NCBI RefSeq assembly: GCF_018449525.1
Contig: NZ_JAAVUS010000012.1
Coordinates: 62,001 to 126,000, forward strand
Source of the DNA: Bradyrhizobium sp. dw_78
Lineage (GTDB): Bacteria; Pseudomonadota; Alphaproteobacteria; Rhizobiales; Xanthobacteraceae
Direction: 5' to 3'
Length of the DNA stretch: 64,000 nt
Below the pieces are notes generated by a model. The model saw only the letters and a program-made list of their open reading frames with translations, was not told the origin of the DNA and made no database searches. How positions within the stretch are numbered: the stretch's first letter is position 1; every line of letters starts with the position of its first letter. Below, in pieces: positions 30,687-40,482 of this stretch. A program made the position numbers and the translations under genes.

Positions 30687-31802
30687 TCACTGCCTTGGAG
30701 GATAGATATGAACATCGCCGCAGTAATCAACGACACGATAGCGCAATTCCGGAACCGGTTCACCTTGCGTCGAAAAAGAATTTGCTGCCGAACCGGAGTT
30801 TGACGGCGACAGGTAATTCGGGCCGACCGGCACCTTGCCGTAACCGCCGGGGATATCGAGCACGTAATCCGGCTGGCACAATCCGGACACCCGCCCCCGC
30901 AGTACACGCATCAGTTCCTGTCCCTGCACCAGCGTCGTACGCAGGTGCGAAGTGCCCGGAGCAAGGTCGCCGTGGTGCAGGTAATAGGGTTTGATCCGGC
31001 ACTCGACGAAAGCGCGCATCAGCGCTTCCAGGGTCGCGGCATCGTCATTGACGCCGCGCAGCAAAACCGACTGGCTCACCAGGGGAATACCGGCGTCGAC
31101 CAGGCGGGCGCAGGCGGCGCGGGCGTTGCCGGTCAGTTCCCTGGCATGATTGGCGTGCAACGCGACCCAGATGGCCGCACCTTCCACCTTCAACGCCGCG
31201 ACCATTTGGTCTGTGACCCGCGCGGGATCGGCAACCGGCACGCGGGTATGAAGCCGGATGACCTTGACGTGATCGATCGCCGCCAGATCCGCCATGACCT
31301 CCGCAAGCCGCCGCGGCGACAGCATCAGGGGATCGCCGCCGGTCAGGATGACCTCCCACACTTCGGAATGCGCGCGGATATAATCGAGCCCGTCGCGATA
31401 GGCCGCGGGCGACAACGCCGTCGCCTTGCCGGGGCCGACCATTTCCCGGCGGAAACAGAAACGGCAATAGACTGCGCAGACATGAACCAGCTTGAACAGC
31501 ACCCGGTCGGGGTAGCGATGCACGATGCCGGCGACCGGAGAATGCGCGTGATCGCCGATCGGATCGGCATGTTCGCCGGGCTCGCTCACCAGCTCCTCGG
31601 CGCTTGGAATGAACTGTCGCGCGATCGGATCCTCGGGATCTTCCGGATCGATCAACGCCGCGATGTCTTCGGTCACGGCGACCGCATAACGCGCGGCGAC
31701 TTTTTCGAGCTCAACGCGATGGCGCTCCGGCGCAAGCCCTCGGGCGACCAGTTCGGCGGGCTCGCGCAACGTGGCGGAAGCCTCGACACGATTGCGGCTC
31801 AT
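30687..31802 (-). CDS. epmB: EF-P beta-lysylation protein EpmB (lysine 2,3-aminomutase-like)
   Basis: 371 residues from ATG 31802, overlapping the stop of epmA by ATGA. It is a radical-SAM enzyme, with the CxxxCxxC cluster motif in HVCAVYCRFCFRREMVG. SAM-site landmarks ILTGGDPLML and RLHTRVPV follow, and later HANHARELT and SQSVLLRGVND. It converts lysine to (R)-beta-lysine, which EpmA attaches to EF-P. Clustering with epmA and efp supports this over catabolic KamA. The C-terminus has PYYLHHGDLAPGTSHLRTTL, a PLP-domain trait. Confidence 0.9.
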   Translation of the reverse strand: MSRNRVEASATLREPAELVARGLAPERHRVELEKVAARYAVAVTEDIAALIDPEDPEDPIARQFIPSAEELVSEPGEHADPIGDHAHSPVAGIVHRYPDRVLFKLVHVCAVYCRFCFRREMVGPGKATALSPAAYRDGLDYIRAHSEVWEVILTGGDPLMLSPRRLAEVMADLAAIDHVKVIRLHTRVPVADPARVTDQMVAALKVEGAAIWVALHANHARELTGNARAACARLVDAGIPLVSQSVLLRGVNDDAATLEALMRAFVECRIKPYYLHHGDLAPGTSHLRTTLVQGQELMRVLRGRVSGLCQPDYVLDIPGGYGKVPVGPNYLSPSNSGSAANSFSTQGEPVPELRYRVVDYCGDVHIYPPRQ

Positions 31803-32851
31803 GCCTCCTCCGCCGGCGGCGTCCACACCACCTGATCGATCCTGATCGCGCCGCTTGCCAGCATTACCAGCCGGTCGAAGCCGAGCGCGACACCGCTTGA
31901 TTGCGGCATCTCGGCAACCGCATGGAGAAAATCCTCGTCGAGCGGATAGCGCTCGCCATAGCGCCGCTGCTTTTCATCCATCGCGGCCGTGAAACGGCGG
32001 CGCTGCTCCGCAGCATCGGTCAATTCGCCGAACCCGTTCGCCAGTTCAACGCCGCAGGCATAGATCTCGAAACGTTCGGCGACGCGCGGATCGGTTTGCT
32101 TGGCGCGCGCCAGCGCCGCCTCCGGCGCCGGATATTCAAACAGGATCGTCAACCGCCCTTCGCCCAGCCTTGGCTCGACATGCTCGACCAGAACCTTGCT
32201 GAAGATATCGGACCAGGTGTCGTCGTCGGTGACCCGCACCCTCGCCGCGGATGCGGCGGCGAGCGCGGTGCGGTCGCCTTCGCCGCCGCTGATGGTCGCC
32301 AGCAGATCGATGCCGGCAAAACGCGCGAAGGCGGCCGCCACCGTCAGCCGTTCCGGCTCCGCAAAGGGATCGGCGCTCCTGCCGCGGAACGAAAAGCGGG
32401 CGATACCGGTGGCCTCCGCCGCGCCGGCAATCACGGCCATACTGTCGGCCATGACCGCGTCATAGGAGGATCCGGCCCGGTACCATTCCAGCATGGTGAA
32501 TTCCGGCAAATGCAGATCGCCGCGTTCCCGGTCGCGGAATACCCGCGCGAATTCGAAAATCCTGGGTTCACCGGCGGCGAGCAGCTTCTTGCAGGCAAAT
32601 TCCGGCGAGGTCCGCAGATAGCGTGTCGACCGTCTGCCATCGGCACCCGTAAGCTCGGTGCGGGGCGCATGCAGGTGCGTCTCATTGCCCGGGGAGAGCT
32701 GCAGGATGCCGGTTTCGACCTCCGCAAACCCCTGCTCCTCGAACCATGCCCGGATGGCCCTCGTGACCGCGCCGCGCGCCATCAGGAACGGCCTAATATC
32801 GGCATACCGGGGCGCCGACCACCATGGCGAAAGCTGGTCGTTTTCGGCCAT
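31799..32851 (-). CDS. epmA: EF-P lysyltransferase EpmA (GenX/PoxA)
   Basis: 350 residues; ATG 32851 preferred over the adjacent GTG. It is a truncated class II lysyl-tRNA synthetase without the anticodon-binding domain. Class II motif 2 is in FEFARVFRDRERGDLHLPEF and motif 3 in GVALGFDRLVMLASG; ELANGFGEL lies between. It ligates beta-lysine to a Lys of EF-P. It is co-translated with epmB and divergent from efp, from which it is separated by about 125 bases. Confidence 0.93.
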   Translation of the reverse strand: MAENDQLSPWWSAPRYADIRPFLMARGAVTRAIRAWFEEQGFAEVETGILQLSPGNETHLHAPRTELTGADGRRSTRYLRTSPEFACKKLLAAGEPRIFEFARVFRDRERGDLHLPEFTMLEWYRAGSSYDAVMADSMAVIAGAAEATGIARFSFRGRSADPFAEPERLTVAAAFARFAGIDLLATISGGEGDRTALAAASAARVRVTDDDTWSDIFSKVLVEHVEPRLGEGRLTILFEYPAPEAALARAKQTDPRVAERFEIYACGVELANGFGELTDAAEQRRRFTAAMDEKQRRYGERYPLDEDFLHAVAEMPQSSGVALGFDRLVMLASGAIRIDQVVWTPPAEEA

Positions 32852-32977
32852 CACCGGGCCCGTAAACCGCTGGCGTCGGGTGGCAAAATCAGTATGTTGC
32901 AGCCCGAAACCGCCCCGGTGGCCGCAGGATTCTCCTGGCTGGGCCAGCCGGAGGCCAGAAATTCAGGAAAAACAGCT

Positions 32978-33544
32978 TTGAGAGTCATCGCCAGTTCTAT
33001 TCGCAAGGGCAACGTCATCGAGCAAGATGGCAAGCTTTACGTGGTTCTGACTGCCGAGAACATCCATCCCGGCAAGGGAACCCCGGTCAGCCAGATCGAA
33101 ATGCGCCGAATCAGCGACGGGGTAAAGATTTCCGAGCGCTACAAGACCACCGACCAGGTCGAGAAGGCGACCATCGAGGACCACAATTTCAACTATCTGT
33201 ACGAGGACGGCGACGGCTTCCATTTCATGAACACCGAAACCTATGATCAGGTCCAGGTGCCCAAGGATATTGTCGGCACCGCCGCGCCGTATTTGCAGGA
33301 AAACATGACCGTGAAGCTTTCGCTTCACGACATGATTCCGGTCGCCATCCAGTTGCCGCAGCGGGCGACGCTCGAAGTCGTGGAAACCGAGCCCGTCACC
33401 AAGGGCCAGACCGCCTCGTCCTCCTACAAGCCTGCTGTGCTGTCCAACGGCGTGCGCACGGCCGTCCCCCCGCATATCAGCACCGGCACACGGATCGTGA
33501 TCATGACCGAAGACGGCTCCTACGTCGAGCGCGCAAAGGATTAG
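32978..33544 (+). CDS. efp: Translation elongation factor P
   Basis: 188 residues from TTG 32978 (MRVIASSIRKGNVIEQDGKL) with AGGAAAA upstream. The length equals the family standard and the longer frame is antisense to epmA. Domain I carries NIHPGKGTP with the modified Lys at about residue 33. Domains II and III are marked by YLYEDGDGFHFMNTETYDQV and the C-terminal VPPHISTGTRIVIMTEDGSY. It relieves ribosome stalling at polyproline. The neighbouring EpmA/EpmB genes fit beta-lysylation. Confidence 0.96.
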   Translation: MRVIASSIRKGNVIEQDGKLYVVLTAENIHPGKGTPVSQIEMRRISDGVKISERYKTTDQVEKATIEDHNFNYLYEDGDGFHFMNTETYDQVQVPKDIVGTAAPYLQENMTVKLSLHDMIPVAIQLPQRATLEVVETEPVTKGQTASSSYKPAVLSNGVRTAVPPHISTGTRIVIMTEDGSYVERAKD

Positions 33545-33556
33545 GCATTTCCGGAC

Positions 33557-35188
33557 ATGCTTGGGCGGCGGTTGAGAAACAAAGCTGTCTGCCGCCCCCC
33601 TGCCCGGCTCCTTGCATCGGCGTTGTCATTCCTGCTGCTGATAGCCGCCGGCGGGTGGTCCGCGCCGTTCGCCGACGAATTCAAAACGCCGTCGATTTCC
33701 GCCATTCATGTCGAATGGCGCGCCGTTCTCGACCGGCTCCGGTCCGAGATCAGTACCCGCCCTTCGGTCGCGCAGGCCTTCACCTTCGCCGCGCAACGCC
33801 GCCTTCCGGCCTCCGATCCGCGCTCGACGCCGGCGCTGGTACAACTGAACGCGGTGACCGCACCGTTTTTTCCGGGAATCGCGCAGAGTCCGATTCCTGT
33901 GCTGCTGCCGTTCGATACCGCGGCGTTTCTCGACGCCCGGTCGCACGGCGCGCCGGACGACCTGCCGGTGTCGCGCTATCAGGCCGATTTCCGCCCGGTC
34001 GATGTCTTCGACGCCGGCCAATCCGGCTATGACGCGGTGTTTTCGCTCGAACCGGGTGCCGGCGACGGAATGCCGCAACGGATATTCGTCAAACCCATCG
34101 AGGTGCAGATCACCGGCTCGATCCTGATCTACGACATCAGCGACGCCGTCAGCGGCAAGGGCGAACCGGTCAGATCACTGACCGCGCAGTTTCCCGATCT
34201 GCGCCGCTTTATCCGTGAAGGTTATGTCCGATATGCTTTCACGCGGTTCGGCGTCCCCTATGTGGTGTCGATCCAATGTCTCGACAGCGCGCCCCGCGAG
34301 CGTCGGCTGGCCTGCCGCGAGGCCTATCCCGTCGCCGAACGCTTCCTGAAGGCGCTCCGCGTCGCCGGCGGCCAGCCCTCGCGCCTGCGAACGGATATCC
34401 AGTCCGAGATCGCCGAGCGTCCGGCGATGTCGGCACCTGACTTCACCTATCGCGCCCCCGGCGACATCATCGCCAACAGCGGCGTCCACAAACAAAGCGG
34501 ACGCGCTGACTTCATCGTCTATTCGCAAATCCGGTTTCCGCTGGACAGGGCGCCGGCCTTTGTCCGCTCGCAATCGTTCGGCAAGCGTAACAAGGCCGAT
34601 CTTCCCTCCGGCGGATATCCCTGGCGCGATAATTTTTGCGAGGCCCGCAGCTTTGCGGTCGGGCAATGCCCCGGCGGTTTCGGTCATCAGGGCGAGGACA
34701 TCCGCCCTTCGCGGTGCCCGGCGCAGATCGGGGCCGGTGAACCTTGCGATCCCAGGCAGCAGCCGGTCCTCGCCGTGCGCGACGGCGTCGTGATCCGCTC
34801 ACCGAAACAGCAGGCGGCGACGTTGCAGATCGACACCGCCAACGAGCACATCCGCTTCCGCTACATGCATATGAACCCGTTCGACATGGATTCCGATGGC
34901 GTCCTGAACGGACGCCGTGTCGCGGAAGGCGAACGGATCGGCGTCGTCTCGAATTATCTCGATCATCCCAACGGCACCACGCGCCACCTTCACTTCGACG
35001 TGCAGGTGTTCACGCGCGACGGCTGGATCTGGGTCAATCCCTATGTCACCCTGATCTCGGCCTATGAGCGCATGATCCGCGGCCGCGGCCATGAGGTCGG
35101 ACCTGAAATCGCGGCATCGCCCGCGGTCGCGCATATATCGCCCGAAGATGCCGTCCGTCCCGATCCGTTGGAAGGCGGTGGGAATTGA
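33557..35188 (+). CDS. M23-family metallopeptidase
   Basis: 543 residues with an N-terminal membrane anchor or signal (LLASALSFLLLIAAGGWSAP). The C-terminal 160 residues are the LytM/M23 domain: GHQGEDIRP (HxxxD) and RHLHFDVQVF (HxH), the zinc ligands. It cuts cross-bridges or stem peptides of peptidoglycan in the periplasm, or acts as an amidase activator if degenerate; here the ligands look intact. The long N-terminal half is of unknown fold. It starts 12 bases after efp and may be cotranscribed. Confidence 0.85.
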   Translation: MLGRRLRNKAVCRPPARLLASALSFLLLIAAGGWSAPFADEFKTPSISAIHVEWRAVLDRLRSEISTRPSVAQAFTFAAQRRLPASDPRSTPALVQLNAVTAPFFPGIAQSPIPVLLPFDTAAFLDARSHGAPDDLPVSRYQADFRPVDVFDAGQSGYDAVFSLEPGAGDGMPQRIFVKPIEVQITGSILIYDISDAVSGKGEPVRSLTAQFPDLRRFIREGYVRYAFTRFGVPYVVSIQCLDSAPRERRLACREAYPVAERFLKALRVAGGQPSRLRTDIQSEIAERPAMSAPDFTYRAPGDIIANSGVHKQSGRADFIVYSQIRFPLDRAPAFVRSQSFGKRNKADLPSGGYPWRDNFCEARSFAVGQCPGGFGHQGEDIRPSRCPAQIGAGEPCDPRQQPVLAVRDGVVIRSPKQQAATLQIDTANEHIRFRYMHMNPFDMDSDGVLNGRRVAEGERIGVVSNYLDHPNGTTRHLHFDVQVFTRDGWIWVNPYVTLISAYERMIRGRGHEVGPEIAASPAVAHISPEDAVRPDPLEGGGN

Positions 35189-35297
35189 TTTTTACGCCGC
35201 CGCGTGGAGCGTTTTGGGCCGCGCCGGTGGCGTCTATCGATAGGCGACGTGCAGGAAATGCAGACCCGGCTAACCATAGCCGGATTCGATGTGGGGA

Positions 35298-37139
35298 CTA
35301 CCTGATCACCGCTGGCCCGCGGTCCGGCACCGCCACGTCGAGCACGCGCAACTGCACGCGCTCGTTGCCTTGCCAGCGATCGACCGCGAGCGATCCCGCC
35401 ACATGCAATGGCTGCCCGCGATTTTCGACAAGCGCGTTGCCGAGCTTTTGTCCGATCGCGCGGAAAGCGATGCCGTTGACCATCGCGCCGTCGCCGGATT
35501 TGAACCGCACCCGCAGATGCGCCTGACCCACTTCGTCGGCATAGACCAGTTGATGCGCCGGCAGCGCGATCACGGGCTCGGGATTGGCGCTGCCGAACGG
35601 ACCGGCGCGATTGAGAGTCGCGACGAATTCAGGCGTCACGGCGCGCGCGCTGACGGCGCCGTCGATGAAGAACTCGTTCTCATGCCGGGAATTGGCGACG
35701 TCCGCCGCCAGCGCACTCTCCATGAAGGCGCGGAATTCCGACAATCGTTCCTTGCGCAGCGTGACCCCAGCGGCCATGGCATGGCCGCCGCCTTTCATCA
35801 GCAGGCCCGCTTTCACCGCATTGCGTACCGCCTTGCCGAGATCGACGCCGGAAATCGAACGGCCGGATCCGGTGCCGATGCCGCCCGGCTCCAGCGCGAT
35901 CGCAAACGCGGGGCGCGCAAACTTCTCCTTCAGCCGCGAGGCGACCAGACCGACGACGCCGGGATGCCAGCCCTCCGACGCCGTGACGATGACCGCGCCC
36001 TTGTCCTCAAGACCGAGCGAGGCGAGCGCCTCGGCTTCGGCCTGCGCCTCGGCCGCCTGTTCGATGATCCGGCGCTCGCTGTTCAGGCGATCGAGTTCGG
36101 CGGCGATCCGCGCCGCCTCGGAAATATCGCCTTCCAGCAGCAGACGAACCCCGAGATCGGCGCGCCCGATCCGGCCGCCGGCGTTGATGCGCGGCCCCAG
36201 CATGAAGCCGAGATGCCAGGCCTCGGGCGGGCCATTCAGCCGCGCCACGTCCATCAGCGCGGTATGGCCGACATGGTCGCGGCGGCGCATCGCGATCAGC
36301 CCCTTGGCGACAAAGGCGCGATTGAGCCCGATCAACGGCGCTACATCAGCGACGGTGCCGAGCGCCACGTGATGCAGCATGCCGAGCAAATCCGGCTCCG
36401 GCCTTTCGGCGGTCCAAAAGCCGCGGCCGCGCAGCTCCCGGTTGACCGCGACCAGCGTGACCAGCACGAGGCCGACGGCGGCGAGATGACCGAGGCCTGA
36501 CAGGTCGTCGGGCCGATTCGGATTCACCAGCGCATCGACCTCGGGCAGTTCGTCGCCGGACTGGTGGTGGTCGATCACCACCACCGACATGCCAAGCCGC
36601 CGCGCCTCCTTGAGCGGTTCGTGGCTGGTGGTGCCGCAATCGACGGTGACCAGCAGCGTCGCCCCCTTGGCTGCGAGCGCCTTCACCGCCTCGGTGTTGG
36701 GCCCGTAACCTTCGAAAATCCGATCGGGAATGTGAATCAGCGGATCGAGCCCGCAATGGCGCAGGTGCCAGGCCAGCAGGGCGGCCGAGGTCGCGCCATC
36801 GACATCATAGTCGCCGAAGATCGCAACCTTTTCGTGCCGCACGGCCGCATCCGCAATGCGCTTGGCGGCGGTTTCCATCTGCGTCACGGTAAAGGGGTCG
36901 GGCATCAATTTGCGGATGGTCGGATCGAGAAAATCCTCGACCGCGTCGACCTCGACGTCGCGCCCCGCCAGCACCCGCGCCAGCATTTCCGGCAATTGAT
37001 AACGCTGCGCGATCGCCAGCGCGCGCGCCGCCCCGCGCGCATCGAGCCGGTCGCGCCACAGCTTTCCGATCGCAGAACGCCCGACGCCGAGAAAAGCCTG
37101 CGGCGCTTCAACGGGCAATGCGGATGCGGAAAGCGTCAT
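35298..37139 (-). CDS. recJ: Single-stranded-DNA-specific exonuclease RecJ
   Basis: 613 residues. DHH motifs are in order: IFGDYDVDGATSAALLAWHL, LLVTVDCGTTSHEPLKEARR, VVVIDHHQSGDELPEVDALV (DHH). The DHHA1 domain carries GGGHAMAAGVTL. A C-terminal OB fold follows. RecJ digests ssDNA 5' to 3' in RecFOR repair and mismatch repair. The coupling helix region EAQAEAEALASLG is present. Confidence 0.95.
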   Translation of the reverse strand: MTLSASALPVEAPQAFLGVGRSAIGKLWRDRLDARGAARALAIAQRYQLPEMLARVLAGRDVEVDAVEDFLDPTIRKLMPDPFTVTQMETAAKRIADAAVRHEKVAIFGDYDVDGATSAALLAWHLRHCGLDPLIHIPDRIFEGYGPNTEAVKALAAKGATLLVTVDCGTTSHEPLKEARRLGMSVVVIDHHQSGDELPEVDALVNPNRPDDLSGLGHLAAVGLVLVTLVAVNRELRGRGFWTAERPEPDLLGMLHHVALGTVADVAPLIGLNRAFVAKGLIAMRRRDHVGHTALMDVARLNGPPEAWHLGFMLGPRINAGGRIGRADLGVRLLLEGDISEAARIAAELDRLNSERRIIEQAAEAQAEAEALASLGLEDKGAVIVTASEGWHPGVVGLVASRLKEKFARPAFAIALEPGGIGTGSGRSISGVDLGKAVRNAVKAGLLMKGGGHAMAAGVTLRKERLSEFRAFMESALAADVANSRHENEFFIDGAVSARAVTPEFVATLNRAGPFGSANPEPVIALPAHQLVYADEVGQAHLRVRFKSGDGAMVNGIAFRAIGQKLGNALVENRGQPLHVAGSLAVDRWQGNERVQLRVLDVAVPDRGPAVIR

Positions 37140-37481
37140 GATGCCCGAGAGCAGATAGGCAAACCGGTCCGCAGTTCAATGATTCGCGCGGCACCACACC
37201 GGACTTATACCCGCCATCCCCCGAATCATCGTAATCTGGCTGATAATCCTTTGAATATCTCGCTGCTTAATTTGACGTCGGAAACACCCGCACCACTGCG
37301 CTGAAAAAAGCGGCTGACTGCAAAAACAAGATGCAGCTTTAGCGAAGCCGAAAACATCCTGCCCGGCGGAAATTAAACCGACGTTAGAATAAATCAGCGA
37401 CAAGGGAACTCATCAGTTGCGTGCTTCTGACGACTCTCGCATTGGGCATGTCAGGCGCCGCAACGCAAAGGAAGTCCGTCC
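37140..37481. other. Intergenic region between divergent recJ and the receptor-like gene
   Basis: About 340 bases that must hold two divergent promoters. It is locally AT-rich around 37250-37400. I see no clear repeat, hairpin or gene. Confidence 0.5.
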
Positions 37482-38582
37482 ATGTCCACCGCGCTCGATC
37501 GTACCTCGCGTCCGACGATGTCGATCGTGAACCAGCCGGCCAATCCGGCAGGCGTCGAAGACGAATCCGATATTTCCGCGCTGATCGGGCGCCTGACCGC
37601 CGAGGTCAACCAGATCGCCTGCGAGAAGACCAAATCGATCCAGAGCATCACCAACCAGATGAAGATGCTGGCGCTGAACGCACTGATCGAAAGTTCACGC
37701 GCCGGCGCTCAGGGCGCGGGCTTTGCCGTGGTCGCGCAGGAGGTGAGAAATGTCGGCCAGCAGGTCGAAACCATCGCGCGCGAGCTGGAGACCCAGTTGA
37801 CCGGGCGCACCGGCAATCTCATGAATTCGATCGAACGGATGACCGAGCGCGCGCGCGGCGAGCGCATGGTCGATCTGTCGTTGAACGCCATCGAACTGAT
37901 CGACCGTAATCTCTATGAGCGAACCTGCGACGTGCGCTGGTGGGCGACCGATTCCGCCGTGGTCGACTGCGCCGCCGCGCCGGAAGCCGCGGCCGTGTCG
38001 CATGCGTCGGAGCGGCTGGCGGTGATCCTCGGTGCTTATACCGTCTATCTCGATCTCTGGCTTTGCGATCTCGACGGCAAGGTCCTGGCCAGCGGCCGCT
38101 CGGACCGCTTCAAGGTGATCGGGCAAAACGTCGCCAGCACAAAGTGGTTTCGCGAGGCTCTCAGCCTGCGTTCGGGAGACGACTACGTCGCCGGCGATAT
38201 CGAGAGCCAGCCACTGCTCGGCAACGCTCAGGTCGCGACCTATTGCGCGAGCGTCCGCGCCGGCGGCAAGGCCAATGGCAAACCGATCGGCGTGCTGGCG
38301 ATCCATTTCGACTGGGAGCCGCAGGCCCGCGCCATCGTTCAGGGCGTGCGCGTCGGCGCCGCCGACAAGGCACGGGTATTGCTGGTCGATTCGAATTTCC
38401 GGGTGATCGCCGCCTCCGACGGTCATGGCCTGCTCACCGAGCGTGTGCCGCTGACACAGGATGGCCGGCGCAGCGGCTTCTACCATGACCGGTCCGGCGC
38501 GCTGATCGCGTTCCACGGCACGCCCGGCTACGAGACCTATAAGGGGCTTGGCTGGTTCGGCATGATCGTCTGCGCGGCGTAA
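37482..38582 (+). CDS. Soluble chemoreceptor-like protein with N-terminal signalling tip and C-terminal sensor
   Basis: 366 residues, no membrane helix. Residues about 52-90 (SITNQMKMLALNALIESSRA, then GAGFAVVAQEVRNVGQ) are the conserved MCP signalling hairpin that contacts CheA/CheW. Residues about 140-366 look like a Cache/PAS-type sensor (LDLWLCDLDGKVLASGRSDR, WFREALSLRSGDDYVAGDIE, GVLAIHFDWEPQA). Domain order is reversed relative to standard receptors and the helical bundle is very short. It may be a cytosolic input to a chemotaxis-like array. There are no methylation helices of normal length. Confidence 0.78.
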   Translation: MSTALDRTSRPTMSIVNQPANPAGVEDESDISALIGRLTAEVNQIACEKTKSIQSITNQMKMLALNALIESSRAGAQGAGFAVVAQEVRNVGQQVETIARELETQLTGRTGNLMNSIERMTERARGERMVDLSLNAIELIDRNLYERTCDVRWWATDSAVVDCAAAPEAAAVSHASERLAVILGAYTVYLDLWLCDLDGKVLASGRSDRFKVIGQNVASTKWFREALSLRSGDDYVAGDIESQPLLGNAQVATYCASVRAGGKANGKPIGVLAIHFDWEPQARAIVQGVRVGAADKARVLLVDSNFRVIAASDGHGLLTERVPLTQDGRRSGFYHDRSGALIAFHGTPGYETYKGLGWFGMIVCAA

Positions 38583-38608
38583 TAACCCGAGCTACGGTAT
38601 GTGAGGTA

Positions 38609-39328
38609 TTAGCAGCCCAACCGGTCTGCGATCCCGCCGAAATCCCCGACGACGATGTCCCAGTCGCCTTCGGCTTCGAAATCGCGTTTTTGCAGCGGGC
38701 CATATTCGGTCGGACGCGCGACGAAGGCGGTCTTCAATCCGAAATTCTGCGCCGCTTTCAGGTCGTGGTTATGCGCGGCCACCATCATCACCTGTCCGGG
38801 CGACAGGCAAAGCAGGCGCGCCGCCCCGAGATAGGCTTTGGGATCGGGCTTGTAATGCTCGAACAGTTCGGCCGACATGATGAGATCCCACGGCAGGCTG
38901 GCGAATTTCGCCATCTCGGTCAGCAGCGCTACATTGCCGTTCGACAGCGGGCTGATGATGAATTTCTGCTTCAGCCGCGTCAGGCCGGCGACGCTGTCCG
39001 GCCACGGATGCAGCCGATGCCATCCCATGGTGAGGTAATGCAGATCGGCATCGTTCAGGCCGGTAATCGAATGCTGCGCGACCAGCTTTTCCAGCGATCG
39101 GCGATGCAGCACGTCGAGGATTACGTAACCGCGCTCGGGGTGCTTTCGCACCTCATCCATCGAAGCGGCATAGACCGCGCGCCAGCCATCCACCAGCGCC
39201 GTCCAGTCCGCTCTGATGCCGCGTTGTTCACCCCATTTGGTGAAATCCGCGATCAGGCTGGTGCGCCAGTCGACGACGGTGCCGAAGACGTCGAACACCA
39301 GGGCTTTGACTCCTGAAATGTCGGACAT
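38609..39328 (-). CDS. Haloacid dehalogenase type II
   Basis: 239 residues. The HAD motifs are ALVFDVFGTVVDW (nucleophilic Asp), SPLSNGNVALL (Ser/Asn of motif II), KPDPKAYL (Lys) and MMVAAHNHDLKAAQ (His/Asp). The Asn-His-Asp variation and the WHRLHPWPD segment fit L-2-haloacid dehalogenases, which hydrolyse 2-haloalkanoates to 2-hydroxy acids. The true substrate is unproven. Separated from glpX by a palindromic repeat. Confidence 0.87.
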   Translation of the reverse strand: MSDISGVKALVFDVFGTVVDWRTSLIADFTKWGEQRGIRADWTALVDGWRAVYAASMDEVRKHPERGYVILDVLHRRSLEKLVAQHSITGLNDADLHYLTMGWHRLHPWPDSVAGLTRLKQKFIISPLSNGNVALLTEMAKFASLPWDLIMSAELFEHYKPDPKAYLGAARLLCLSPGQVMMVAAHNHDLKAAQNFGLKTAFVARPTEYGPLQKRDFEAEGDWDIVVGDFGGIADRLGC

Positions 39329-39349
39329 GTGCGCTCCTCCCCCGCCGTC

Positions 39350-39390
39350 GTCATTCCGGGTTCGACGCTCACGCGTCGCCCCGGAATGAC
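39350..39390. repeat. Intergenic palindrome, family A (GTCATTCCGG / CCGGAATGAC)
   Basis: An inverted repeat with arms GTCATTCCGG and CCGGAATGAC around a GC-rich centre. The same arms bound the larger element at 46176-46268. It is typical of dispersed repeats in Bradyrhizobium chromosomes. Confidence 0.75.
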
Positions 39391-39398
39391 ACCGAGAT

Positions 39399-40400
<1,002 letters not shown>

Positions 40401-40482
40401 CGGTTTACTCCCTCGAAACCTGACAGCCGATCGTTCGGCCTGCACATCTTAAGCTTCAACGCATCGTCCGGAGGACCACGCG

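Noticed and set aside
31901..33544. 547-codon rightward ORF that includes efp at its end
   Set aside because: Its first 360 codons are antisense to epmA and Arg/Gly-rich shadow sequence. EF-P homology begins exactly at TTG 32978 with the standard 188-residue length.
35289..36500. Long rightward ORF opposite recJ
   Set aside because: Complement-frame shadow; all DHH motifs of RecJ read on the other strand.
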